Assembly: GCA_027493525.1 (NCBI GenBank)
Contig: JAOSKN010000001.1
Span: 2,604,001 to 2,668,000 of the forward strand
Direction: 5' to 3'
DNA: 64,000 nt
DNA from: Planctomycetota bacterium
GTDB taxonomy: Bacteria; Planctomycetota; SZUA-567; H5-PLA8
Shown: one piece after another, positions 27,379-36,800 of the stretch
How the letters are laid out: every line of letters begins with the position of its first letter
Numbering within the stretch: the first letter of the stretch is position 1
Program-made: the position numbers and the translations under genes
Notes under the pieces: model-generated
Told to the model about the DNA's origin: nothing
What the model saw: only the letters and a program-made list of their open reading frames with translations
The model's database searches: none

Positions 27379-29256
27379 ATGACCTTCGCGCACGCCTGGG
27401 CCCTCTACGCGCTCTTCCCGCTGGCGCTGGCCGCGCTGGTGCTGCTGCAACTCTACCGCGCGCGGCGGCGCGAGCTGGTCGCGGGCAGCCTGATGCTCTG
27501 GCAGCGCGTGGCTTCCCAGACGGCCGCGCCTCCGCGCCGCACGCTGCCGCTCGACCTGGCCTTCTGGCTCCAGGTGCTGATCCTGTTCCTGCTCTGCCTC
27601 GCGCTGGCCGACGGCGCGTGGACGGCCACGAGCGCACCCGGCCGGCGCGTCGCTCTGCTCGTCGATAACGGCCCGTCCGCGCGGGCGCGCAAGGGCGACG
27701 GACGGCCGGTCTGGACGGACGTGGCGAGCGCCGCGCGAGAGATCCTCGAGCGCCTGGGCCCGGACGATCGCGTGGCCCTGCTGGCCTCCGCGCCGCTGCC
27801 GCGCCTGCTGAGTCCCGAAGAAGGGCTCGCCCCCGCCGACGTCCGCGCGAAGCTCGATGCGCTTGCGCCCGCGCTCTCTTCTCCCGATGCCGACGAATGC
27901 GCCCGCGCGCTGCTCGAGGAGGCGCGCGTCTTCGGCGTGGCGGGAACGCCGGCCGCGGCGCTGGCCTGTTCGCCGCGCGCGGCGCCGGCCCTGGTTCAAA
28001 GCCTCGCGCATGCCGCCTGGCGGACCGTTGGGCCTGGACCGGGCCTGCCGAACGTCGCCCTGACCGCCGTGGGCTCGGAGGTCGTGCCTTCGGCTGCGCC
28101 CGCCGAAAAGACCGCCGAGGCGGAGGTGCTCGTGCAGGTGCGCAACTTCGGCCCGGTCGAGGCGGCGGGCCGCGTGCGGCTGGAGTCCCTGGACCCGCGG
28201 CGCGACCTTCGCGACGAACGGGCCTTGAAGCTCGGCGCGGCCGGCGCGCCCGGCGCGATCGCCGGCGTGGCCTTCCGCGTTACGGGACCGGAGTTTCCGC
28301 CGCTGCGCCTGGCCTGGCATCCCGACGGCGCGCCCGACGCCTTGCCCGAGGACGACGCGCTTACGGCCGCTCCGCGCCCCGTCACGCGCCCCAGCGTACG
28401 ATTCTTCGGCGAGGCCCCCGAGGTCGCGGCGCTCTTCGAGCACGGCCTCCACGCCGAACGCCTGAAACCCGGCGATGCGCGCGTGGCGGACCTTGCCGTT
28501 TTCGTCGATCGCGTGCCCGCCGAATCCGCCGAGGAAGCCGCGCGCGCCGTCCTGCTGCTGGCCCCGCCCGCGGCATACGGAGCCTTCGAGGTCGGCGAGG
28601 AACTGCTCAAGCGCCCGAAAGTGCTCGCAGGAGATCCGGACGAACTCACGCGCGGCTTTGAGGCCGGCGCGCAGGGGTTGGACCTGCCTATAGCCGAAGC
28701 GCGCTCGCTGCAGCCTGTGGGCGACGTGAAGCCGCTGCTCCGCGACGCCTCCGGACGCCTGCTGGCCGGGCGATTCCGCCTCGCCGGCGCCCGGATGGGC
28801 TATGTGCTCGCCTGGGCGCCAGGGGAGGAACTGCGCAAGCGCGAACAGCACCTGCCGCTGGCGGCGCTGCTGATCCGGCTGCTGCGGGAGGCCCAGGGGG
28901 CGCGCGAGCCGTATGCGGTCGAGCCGCTCGCCGCGAGGGAACGCGCCGGCGGGACGCCGAGCGCCGCGGACTGGTCGGCGGGGCTCGAACCCGGTGCGGC
29001 GGCGGGCGTGGGGGTGCTGGACCCGTCCGCGTCGGCCCTGGCCTTGGGCGAACCGGTATCGGGCGCGCCGGACCTGGCTGCGCTGCTTCCGGAAGGGCGC
29101 CCCGAGACCGCGCTGCTCTGGCCGTACGCGGCGGCGCTGGCGCTCCTGGCTCTGCTCTTCGAGCTGCTTCGCGAGCGCCGGCCGCAGGAGCCGGCTGGCT
29201 CCGCGGTTCCCCTGCCGCGCGCCGAGCCGGCGCGGCGGGAAACGGCCAGCGTTTAA
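27379..29256 (+). CDS. BatA/VWA domain-containing membrane protein
   Basis: 625 residues. The N-terminal BatA-type region has two helices (about 8-27 and 58-77) separated by RRRELVAGSLMLWQR, then a VWA-like domain starting ALLVDNGPSA. The MIDAS motif is degenerate (DNGPS for DxSxS), so metal-dependent binding may be lost. A long periplasmic region follows, then a last helix near 590-605 and a short tail. Such proteins often accompany MoxR-type ATPases, none of which is visible here. The ATG at 27379 has GGAG upstream; a TTG at 27352 lies in the repeat. Confidence 0.75.
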   Translation: MTFAHAWALYALFPLALAALVLLQLYRARRRELVAGSLMLWQRVASQTAAPPRRTLPLDLAFWLQVLILFLLCLALADGAWTATSAPGRRVALLVDNGPSARARKGDGRPVWTDVASAAREILERLGPDDRVALLASAPLPRLLSPEEGLAPADVRAKLDALAPALSSPDADECARALLEEARVFGVAGTPAAALACSPRAAPALVQSLAHAAWRTVGPGPGLPNVALTAVGSEVVPSAAPAEKTAEAEVLVQVRNFGPVEAAGRVRLESLDPRRDLRDERALKLGAAGAPGAIAGVAFRVTGPEFPPLRLAWHPDGAPDALPEDDALTAAPRPVTRPSVRFFGEAPEVAALFEHGLHAERLKPGDARVADLAVFVDRVPAESAEEAARAVLLLAPPAAYGAFEVGEELLKRPKVLAGDPDELTRGFEAGAQGLDLPIAEARSLQPVGDVKPLLRDASGRLLAGRFRLAGARMGYVLAWAPGEELRKREQHLPLAALLIRLLREAQGAREPYAVEPLAARERAGGTPSAADWSAGLEPGAAAGVGVLDPSASALALGEPVSGAPDLAALLPEGRPETALLWPYAAALALLALLFELLRERRPQEPAGSAVPLPRAEPARRETASV

Positions 29257-29295
29257 CGCGCAGCCTATCGAACCTGCCGCGCCTTCGAGGTGCGG

Positions 29296-29324
29296 TTGTC
29301 CGGGCGCGGGGCCTCCGGTATAGA
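29296..29324 (+). promoter_or_regulatory. Promoter, possibly giving a leaderless mRNA
   Basis: TTGTCC (29296-29301), 17 bp, TATAGA (29319-29324). A start 6-7 bp downstream would coincide with the ATG at 29331. Confidence 0.5.
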
Positions 29325-29330
29325 AGGGGC

Positions 29331-29768
29331 ATGTCCCGTACCGTCTGGCCGAGTCTTGTCCTGTCCGCGGCCTGCGTGCTGGCGCCGCTGGTCTTCTGCG
29401 GCTGCTTCGGCCGCGATGCCTCCAACGCGCCGGTCGCGCGCGCGGCGGCGGTTTCCACGAGCGGCTATGCGTGGGACGGCGAGACCTCGGGTTTCGCCTT
29501 TGCTGGCACATCGGAGGAGATCGCGCAGGTCGCGCTTGAGGCCCTGCGCAAGCACGGTTTTCTGGTCGAACCCTTCGACCCGCGCCGCGACGGCGGGGCG
29601 CCGCAGATACGGGGCAAGACCCGCGCGGGCCTCGACGCCGCCGTGAACCTGAAGCCGGTCTCGGCCCGGCGCGTGGAAGTCCGCGTCAAAGTCGGGCAGT
29701 ACGGCGACCGCACCGCCAGCGAAACCTTGCTCAACGCCATGCGGCACAAGTTGAAAGACGCCGAATGA
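29331..29768 (+). CDS. DUF3568-like small lipoprotein
   Basis: 145 residues. The N-terminal hydrophobic segment ends in LVFCGCFG, a lipobox-like site, so it is probably a lipoprotein. The mature part (GTSEEIAQVALEALRKHGF, RRVEVRVKVGQYGD, SETLLNAMRHKL) fits the DUF3568 pattern of alternating helix and strand. Its function is unknown. The stop overlaps the start of the next gene by 4 bp (ATGA), so the two are translated together. Confidence 0.7.
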   Translation: MSRTVWPSLVLSAACVLAPLVFCGCFGRDASNAPVARAAAVSTSGYAWDGETSGFAFAGTSEEIAQVALEALRKHGFLVEPFDPRRDGGAPQIRGKTRAGLDAAVNLKPVSARRVEVRVKVGQYGDRTASETLLNAMRHKLKDAE

Positions 29769-30727
29769 GCCTCCCTTCCGGCATGCTCGAACACGTCGGT
29801 CAGGCGGTGGGCTGGACGCCGCTGGTGGAACTCCAGCGCATGGCTCGCGGTCTGCCCGGCCGGGTGGCGGTCAAGCTCGAGTACTTCTCCCCCGGCGCGA
29901 GCATCAAGGATCGCCCTGCATTGGCGATTCTGGATCTTGCCGAGTGCGCCGGCGTCCTGCGCAGCGGACAGCGCGTGGTCGAGAAGACCAGCGGCAACAT
30001 GGGCGCGGGGCTGGCCTGGGCCTGCGCGGTGAAAGGCTACAAGTTCACGGCCGTACTGAGCGCGGGGAACACTCCTGAGCGGAGCCAGATGATCCGCGCG
30101 TTCGGCGCCGAGGTCGTCACCGTGCCGCAGGCCCGCGGCGGGAAGCCCGGCAAGGTCAGCAAGGAAGACCTGGACCTCGTCGAGACGAAGACGCAGGAAC
30201 TGGTCCGGAAATGGAAGGCCTTCCGCCCCGACCAGTTCAACCATCCCGGCTCGGTCGCCGCGCACCGTTTCGGCACGGGCCCGGAGATCTGGCAGCAGAC
30301 CGCGCACGCGGTCACGCACTACTGCTCTTTCGCGGGGTCCAGCGGCACGCTAATCGGGACGGCCACGGCGCTAAAGGAGCGCGACCCGCGCATCCGGGTC
30401 TATTGCATCGAGCCGGCTAAGACGCGTTTTCTTGCGGGGAAGAAGGTTCGCACCACTCGGCACGTGATCCAGGGCGGCGGGTACGCGGTGAAGCCCGGCA
30501 TCTACGACGACGCGGTGGTGGACGGGTATCTGGCCGTGACGGACGCGGAAGCCGTCCGCACCGCTCGCGCGTTGGCTTCAAAGGAAGGCATCATGGGCGG
30601 GTACTCGACGGGGGCCAACGTCGCCGCCGCGCTGCAGCTCGCGCGCAAGGCCCGCCGCGGGAGCCTGATCGTCACCGTCGCCTGCGATAGCGGCCTGAAA
30701 TACCTCTCCACGGACCTGTACGCGTAG
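29765..30727 (+). CDS. Cysteine synthase-like PLP enzyme
   Basis: 320 residues, fold-type II PLP family. The PLP lysine is Lys48 in ASIKDR; KTSGNMGAGLAW binds substrate; GSSGTLIGTATAL binds the phosphate; the C-terminus has GGYSTGANVAAAL. The usual EPTSGNTG is replaced by EKTSGNMG, so the true substrate (O-acetylserine or another beta-leaving-group amino acid) is uncertain. It is coupled by overlap to a small lipoprotein gene, an unusual partner for sulfur assimilation. Confidence 0.85.
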   Translation: MSLPSGMLEHVGQAVGWTPLVELQRMARGLPGRVAVKLEYFSPGASIKDRPALAILDLAECAGVLRSGQRVVEKTSGNMGAGLAWACAVKGYKFTAVLSAGNTPERSQMIRAFGAEVVTVPQARGGKPGKVSKEDLDLVETKTQELVRKWKAFRPDQFNHPGSVAAHRFGTGPEIWQQTAHAVTHYCSFAGSSGTLIGTATALKERDPRIRVYCIEPAKTRFLAGKKVRTTRHVIQGGGYAVKPGIYDDAVVDGYLAVTDAEAVRTARALASKEGIMGGYSTGANVAAALQLARKARRGSLIVTVACDSGLKYLSTDLYA

Positions 30728-30842
30728 CGCATCCGGCCTAAAATCAGTCCATCTGGCGAGTGAAACCGGCTGCCGCGCGTAATAGGCAGGGCAGCCGGCC
30801 ATACCTGTCACGTTCGGCGCCGGTCCGCAGGCCTCGAGGGTC

Positions 30843-31454
30843 ATGTGCATGGGCATAATGCGAACGTTGTTCCCTCCCAAACCCCAGGGCGTCTGGAGGC
30901 AACTCTCCGAACGCGTCGGCGGCCGTTTCCTGGACGGCGGCCTGTGGAAGGGCGACAAGGTCGAGGTCGACTTCCGTCAATGGGTCATCACGCTCGACAC
31001 CTACACGGTCTCGACGGGCCAGTTCTCGTCGACCTACACGCGCCTGCGGGCGCCGTACTGCAACGCCGAAGGTTTCCGCTTCAAGGTCTATCGCAAGTCC
31101 GTCTTCACCGGCTTGGGGAAGCTCCTCGGCCTTCAGGATCTCGAGATCGGCGATCCGTTCTTCGACGAAGCCTTCGTGATCCAGGCCAACGACGCGCCGC
31201 GCGTCCGTGAGCTGCTGGCAAACGAGCGCGTCCGGGCACTGATCGCCGCGCAGCCGTCTATTCTTTTCTCGGTCCAGGACGACGAGGGCTGGTTCGGGCG
31301 CACGTTTCCCGACGGCGTGGACGAACTGTACTTCACGACGGTCGGCGTGATCAAGGACGTGGAGCGCCTACAGCAGCTCTTCGAACTCTTCGCGGAGGTG
31401 CTCGACGAACTCTGCCGGATGGGTTCGGCCTACGAGGACAATCCGGGACTGTAA
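30843..31454 (+). CDS. Conserved-looking protein of unknown function
   Basis: 203 residues, soluble, without signal peptide or membrane helix. It shows a beta-rich first half (VEVDFRQWVITLDTYTV, YTRLRAPYCNAEGFRFKVY), a segment IGDPFFDEAFVIQAN, and a helical C-terminus (LQQLFELFAEVLDEL). I do not recognise it with confidence. Possible starts are ATG 30843, 30849 and 30858. It lies between the cysteine synthase-like gene and lysA. Confidence 0.6.
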   Translation: MCMGIMRTLFPPKPQGVWRQLSERVGGRFLDGGLWKGDKVEVDFRQWVITLDTYTVSTGQFSSTYTRLRAPYCNAEGFRFKVYRKSVFTGLGKLLGLQDLEIGDPFFDEAFVIQANDAPRVRELLANERVRALIAAQPSILFSVQDDEGWFGRTFPDGVDELYFTTVGVIKDVERLQQLFELFAEVLDELCRMGSAYEDNPGL

Positions 31455-31481
31455 TCGCTGCCGCCCGCCCCCACCCTGCGC

Positions 31482-31510
31482 TTGCCACGCCGCCGGGCCT
31501 CCGGCATGAT
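31482..31510 (+). promoter_or_regulatory. lysA promoter
   Basis: TTGCCA (31482-31487), 17 bp, CATGAT (31505-31510). Transcription from about 31517 would begin at the hairpin annotated next. Confidence 0.45.
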
Positions 31511-31517
31511 CGTCCGC

Positions 31518-31545
31518 GGGCCGGGAGGCGACTCCCGGCCCTTTT
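31518..31545 (+). promoter_or_regulatory. Strong GNRA-loop hairpin with T4 before lysA
   Basis: A perfect 10-bp stem, GGGCCGGGAG (31518-31527) with CTCCCGGCCC (31532-31541), closed by GCGA and followed by TTTT. It ends 27 bp before the lysA ATG. It could be an intrinsic terminator for upstream transcription, an attenuator, or a 5' stabilising hairpin on the lysA mRNA. Confidence 0.6.
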
Positions 31546-31572
31546 CACGCCACCCGCGAGCCGAGGCCAGCC

Positions 31573-32886
31573 ATGGACAGCTTCAGGTACAAGGACGGGA
31601 CGCTCTATGCCGAGGGCGTGCCCGTGCGCAAGATCGTCGAGGACGTCGGCACGCCGGCCTACGTCTACTCCCGCGAGACCTTCCTCGACCACTACACCAA
31701 GATCGACAAGGCCTTCGCCGAAGTCCCGCACCTGATCTGCTACTCGGTCAAGGCCAACAGTTGCCTCGCCGTGCTGGCGGTGCTCAACGAGGCCGGCGCG
31801 GGCTTCGACGTGGTCAGCGGCGGCGAACTGGTCCGCGTGCAGAAGATCGGCGGCGACATGAAGCAGGTCGTCTTTGCCGGGGTGGGCAAGACCGACGAGG
31901 AACTCGCGCAGGCCCTGCGCGCGGGGATCCTGATGTTCAACGTCGAGTCCGAGGCCGAGCTGGAGAATATCGACCGCATCGCCGGGCAGCTCAAAGCCGA
32001 CGGCGAGATCCGCGAGCCGGCGCGCGTGGCGCTGCGCGTTAACCCCGACGTGGACCCCAAGACGCACGCCTACATCACCACCGGCAAGAAGGAGAACAAG
32101 TTCGGCGTGGATCTGGAGCGCGCCAGCCGCATCCTGCAGGAAGCCGGGCGCTTCCCCAACGTCCGCGTCGCCGGCATCCATGCGCACATCGGCAGCCAGA
32201 TCACCGAGGTCAAGCCCTATCAGGAGTCGCTGGGCAAGGTCGTGAAGTTCATCCAGGAGCACCGCCGCAAGGAGGTCCCGATCCAGTACCTCAACAGCGG
32301 CGGCGGCTTCGGCATCTGGTACCAGGACCGCAAGGCCCAGCCGGCCTCGAAGTACGCCGAGGTGATCGTCCCGCTGGTGAAGGACTCCGGCTGCACGCTG
32401 GTCCTGGAGCCCGGCCGCTTCATCTCGGGCAATTCCGGGATCATGCTGACGAAGATCGTCTACGTGAAGGAGAGCGCCGGGAAGCGCTTCCTGATCGTGG
32501 ACGCCGGCATGAACGACCTGGTCCGCCCCAGCCTCTACGGGGCCTTCCACGAGATCTGGCCGCTGGACGCCGAGGCGCTCCCGCCCACCCGCGGCGGCGG
32601 ACCGGCCGAAGGCGCGGCCTATACGCAGAGCGATATCGTCGGGCCGATCTGCGAGAGCGGCGACTTTCTGGCCAAGGACCGCGCGCTCCCCAAGGGTCTG
32701 GGCCGCGGCGACGTGCTGGCCGTCTACAGCGCCGGCGCCTACGGCTACGTGATGGCCGGGAACTACAACACGCGCCCGTTCCTGCCCGAGGTCATGGTGC
32801 GCGGCGACAAGCACTACGTCGTCAACCGCCGCCAGACCGTCGAGGAACTGCTCGAACGCGAGAAGGTGCCGCAGGAGCTTCTGTGA
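31573..32886 (+). CDS. lysA: Diaminopimelate decarboxylase
   Basis: 437 residues, fold-type III PLP enzyme that makes L-lysine from meso-DAP. The PLP lysine is Lys60 in CYSVKANS. Other motifs: [38 protein letters not shown], the catalytic Cys in GPICESGDF, and [12 protein letters not shown]. It is a complete, normal-length enzyme. The ATG is preceded by GAGGCCAGCC. A lysine biosynthesis role is secure. Confidence 0.96.
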   Translation: MDSFRYKDGTLYAEGVPVRKIVEDVGTPAYVYSRETFLDHYTKIDKAFAEVPHLICYSVKANSCLAVLAVLNEAGAGFDVVSGGELVRVQKIGGDMKQVVFAGVGKTDEELAQALRAGILMFNVESEAELENIDRIAGQLKADGEIREPARVALRVNPDVDPKTHAYITTGKKENKFGVDLERASRILQEAGRFPNVRVAGIHAHIGSQITEVKPYQESLGKVVKFIQEHRRKEVPIQYLNSGGGFGIWYQDRKAQPASKYAEVIVPLVKDSGCTLVLEPGRFISGNSGIMLTKIVYVKESAGKRFLIVDAGMNDLVRPSLYGAFHEIWPLDAEALPPTRGGGPAEGAAYTQSDIVGPICESGDFLAKDRALPKGLGRGDVLAVYSAGAYGYVMAGNYNTRPFLPEVMVRGDKHYVVNRRQTVEELLEREKVPQELL

Positions 32887-32892
32887 TAAGCC

Positions 32893-32953
32893 GAAGTATG
32901 AAGGATGAAATATGAAGCATGAAGGTGGGGCACGGGACTTCATCCTTTCGTAT
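32893..32953. repeat. GAAGGATGA-type inverted repeat, copy 2
   Basis: The left arm (32893-32924) carries AAGTATGAAGGATGAAA and the right arm (32937-32953) ACTTCATCCTTTCGTATG-like sequence. It shares the GAAGGATGAA/TTCATCCTT core with copy 1 at 27270-27339, 5.6 kb away. It lies between lysA and ispD. Confidence 0.65.
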
Positions 32954-33001
32954 GTAAGTTGACGCCGCATCCCGAGCCGATTCTGTCGAACCGAGCCACC
33001 C

Positions 33002-33754
33002 ATGATCCAGCCTCGCCGCGACCATGCGCCCGTGCCGACCAGCGCCGCCGTGATCGTGGCCGCGGGGAATTCCACGCGCATGGGCGGGAAGGTGCGCAAG
33101 CCGTACCTGAAGCTGCGCGGCGAGCCGATCCTGGTCTGGACGCTCCGCGCGCTCGCGCGCGTGCCGGGGTTGAAGCAGCTCGTGATCGTCACGCGCCCCG
33201 AAGACCGCCGGCGCGCGCAGCAGGCCGCGCGGCAGGCGAAGCTCCCCAAGCGGATCGCGGTCGCGTACGCCGACGGCGGGGCGCGGCGGCAGGACAGCGT
33301 GCTCCACGGCTTGCGCGCGGCGGACGGCGGCGCCGAACTGGTCCTGATCCACGACGCCGCGCGGCCTTTCCCGCCTGCCGAGCCGCTGCGCCTGGCGCTG
33401 GAGGCCGCCGCGAGGGAGGGCGCCGCGATCCTGGCCCAACCCGTCCGCGACACCTTGAAGAAGGAAGCCGCCGCGAAGGCCCAGGCGCATCCGGTCAGTA
33501 CCCAAACCGTGCCGCGCGCCGGGCTCTGGCAGGCCCAGACCCCGCAGGTCTTCCGCCGCCGCCTGATCCTGGACCTCTCCGAGCGCCTCGCCAAGCGCGC
33601 GCCGAAGGCCGAAGTCACCGACGACGCGGCCGTCTGCGAGCGCTTCGGGCAGCCCGTCGTCCTGATCGAATCCAGCAGCACCAACCTCAAGATCACCCGC
33701 CCCGAAGACGTGGCCATCGCCGAGGCCTTCCTGAAGCTGGGCCTCGTGCGCTGA
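33002..33754 (+). CDS. ispD: 2-C-methyl-D-erythritol 4-phosphate cytidylyltransferase
   Basis: 250 residues. IspD adds CMP to MEP in isoprenoid synthesis. The nucleotide motif AAGNSTRMGGKVRKPYLKL is present at about 19-37, with GGARRQDSVLHGL and LIHDAARPF further on, and AEVTDDAAVCERFG near the end. The first 14 residues are an unstructured extension. ispF, its usual neighbour, lies 2.6 kb downstream beyond an LRR-type gene. Confidence 0.93.
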   Translation: MIQPRRDHAPVPTSAAVIVAAGNSTRMGGKVRKPYLKLRGEPILVWTLRALARVPGLKQLVIVTRPEDRRRAQQAARQAKLPKRIAVAYADGGARRQDSVLHGLRAADGGAELVLIHDAARPFPPAEPLRLALEAAAREGAAILAQPVRDTLKKEAAAKAQAHPVSTQTVPRAGLWQAQTPQVFRRRLILDLSERLAKRAPKAEVTDDAAVCERFGQPVVLIESSSTNLKITRPEDVAIAEAFLKLGLVR

Positions 33755-33868
33755 AGTCGCCCAAGCGGGTTTCGCGGCACGCCACGTCCGTATTGAGTCC
33801 GAAACGGTCATGGATCCGAAAAACTTGCGGCACGAATTGCGATCCTGCCGCGTCAACATGCGGGGGCC

Positions 33869-36800
33869 GTGGGGGGATTCCACGTGGCAGCCACAGTAAG
33901 TGTCGCAGCTTGCGTGCGTTGCGCGCATCGAATCGTGCTGCTGGTCACTCTGGGAAGCACTTATTTCGCACCGGTGCGAGCCGGCGAGGCGCTTGTCCAC
34001 GAAGCGCAAACGCCGCAACGCTACGTGCAGTCCTCCTATCACTTCCAGGTATGGGTGGCGGAACCCCAAGGGCTGAAGCTCCAGGGCGAAACGCCCTGGA
34101 CGGCCTGGCGAGGCGTCCCCATTCCAAGCGCGGTTGAGTGGTACTTGATACCCACGGTGGACCACGATCACAAGATGGGCGACTGCGGAGAACTCGCCCG
34201 AGAAGCGATCCGACTGGGTGCGGAGGGGCTGGACCTGACAAATGAATTCGCCGATGCCAGCACTTGGTCGAAACACTTCGGAGATGCCGCTCCGTTCCGC
34301 TACCTGCGGCTCTCGGGCGTGAACGACGCGTGTCTGGCCGATCTTGGGCGCGTGAAGAATCTGGAGGTTCTGGTCGCATTCAACTTCGCAGGTACAGCCG
34401 AAGGGCTTGCGCGCCTTAAGGCTTGTTCGCGTCTCCGGCGGCTCGAACTCCGCGGGGACGATACGGTCCTGACCGACGCGCTTCTTCCGGGCTTGGCTGG
34501 CCTGGCCGGTCTGCGCGAGTTGATCCTCAACGGCAGCGAGATCGCCGACGCCGGCCTGGTGGAGCTCGCGAAGCACCGGCAACTCACCTCGTTGCGTATC
34601 GAGAGCGGGAAACTCACGGGCGCCGGTCTGCGCCCGCTTGGCGCGTTGAAGAACCTCCGCCGGCTGGATCTGCCCCTGTCCACGGCCGGCCCCGCGGATT
34701 TCGAACCGCTGCGCGGGCTCCCGCTCGAATTCCTTCGCCTGGGCGCGATGGGCGCCGGCGAGTTGTACCAGGTCGTCAACCCCGTGTTCACCGGCCTGGA
34801 ACAGGTTTTCGAAAGCCGGGTCACGGAACTGGGCGACGCCGAGCGCCAAGCGGCCGAGGCGCTGCTGAAGCAGCTCGACGACGAGAGCTTCGAGAAGCGC
34901 GACGCGGCCCGCGTGAAGCTGTTCGAGATGGGAATGCAGGTCGCGCCGTGGCTCCAGGCCCGGATGAAGCGGCTCAAACAGGACGACGTAAGCCTGGAGT
35001 TGCAGAATGGGATCGCCCATCTGGTGCGCGACCTTCGCCGCGCCCTCGTCGAGGGCGAAAAGCGCGAGGTGGCCGCGGGGCTCGACGCCGCGGTCAAGGA
35101 GGCGCCCAGGCGCTATCTGGCGCCCGATCCGGTTACGCAGGCGCGGATGGAAAAGAGCATCAGCTTCGAATTCGTGGACAAGCCCTTGCCGGAGGCCGCA
35201 GCGTGGCTCGCGGAGGAGTCCGGACTCCCCATCCTGATCGACCCCAAGGCGAGCGAGAACGGCTTCGCGTCCATCACCCTTCGCGTGTCGGAGATGCCGG
35301 TACACTTGTGCCTGGATTGGGTGGGCCAACTGTGCGAGTTGGAACGGGTCGTGCGCGGAAACGTGGCAGTCTTGACCTCCGAGGACCGCGCGAACCGCCT
35401 GCGGCTCCAGGAGCGGAAATTCGACTTGCCGGTCGGGCCTGGCGGTGAGGCGTGGACACTGGCGGATACCGAGGCTCTGGCTGAATACCTGGCAACTTTT
35501 CCCACCCAGTTGGAAGGCGGTCCCGACGGCGTGGGCTGTTATCCCCTGGGCGCGATCTCCTGTGCGGCCGATGGCGCGGGTCGCGTCGTCGTGCAAGGCG
35601 ACGACCGGGAAGTGGCGAAAGTTCCGGGGCTATTGACCGAATTGGCGCTTCCGCTGCGCGATCCCCTCCTGGAGCCGCCGGACTTCGTACGCAAGCGCAT
35701 GCAGGCCGCCGAGGTCGGTTTCCAGTTCCCGGACGCGCCGGCGACCGACAAATTCCAGAGCCTCCTGGACGCCATGGAAAACGTACAGGCGGGGTCCGTC
35801 GCGCTGGAGCATCATCTGGCGAAGGACGGCATTGGCGGCCTGCGGGTCGCGTTGCCCAAAAAGGAAATGAAAGGCTCCGAAGTCCTGCTCCTCATGGCCC
35901 GCACGGCGCAGGCGCGGATCGAGTTCAGGGAAAGCAGGTTTCTGCTCGTCAAGGCGCCCGTGAACCCCAACCTGGACCTGGTTCCGCAGACCTTCGATCT
36001 GGGAGCGGTCCTCAAAGCCGGCGTGGACCTGAATATGCTGCGCAAACGCATCGAAGGGCTGCTCCGCGAAGGCGGACTGCCTCCGGCCGAGATGCTCAAG
36101 CATAAGCACGCCTACTTCTTTCACGGCCGGTGCGTCGGCCTGGCCGACGCCTGGACCGCGCAGCGGATCGGCCTGCTGCTCCAGGAAACTCGCAGGCTTG
36201 GGAAGCTCCCTGAGCGCGACCCGCCGGCGCCTTGGTGGTTCGCCACCTTTTTCGAAGCCGTAGCGCAGGCCCCCGCACGCCCTCGACAACCTGCGCCCCG
36301 ACCGGTTAGGCTAACGGTCCTGTCGCAGGTCACGGAGGGCGCGCGCATGTTCCGCATGGGCCTCGGGACGGACCGGCACCGGCTGGTCTTCGGGAAGAAG
36401 CTGATCCTCGGCGGCGTGAAGATCGACTCGCCCAAGGGCGCCGTCGGCCACTCCGACGCCGACACGCTCACCCATGCCGTCATCGACGCGATCCTCGGCG
36501 CGGCCGGCATGGGCGACATCGGGCACCACTTCCCCGACACCGACCCGCAGTGGGAAGGCGCCGACTCCATCGAGCTGCTCAAGAAGTGCGTCGAGATCCT
36601 CCAGCACGCCGGTTATCGCGCCGTCAACATTGACGCCGTCGTCCAACTCGAACAGCCCAAGCTCGGGCGCTTCAAGCAGGAGATGGCCGGGAACATCGCC
36701 GCCGCGCTGAAGCTCCCGCGGCACATGGTCAACGTGAAGGCCAAGACCGGCGAGGGCGTGGGCCTGGTCGGAACAGGCGAAGTCGTCGAAGCCCAGGCGG

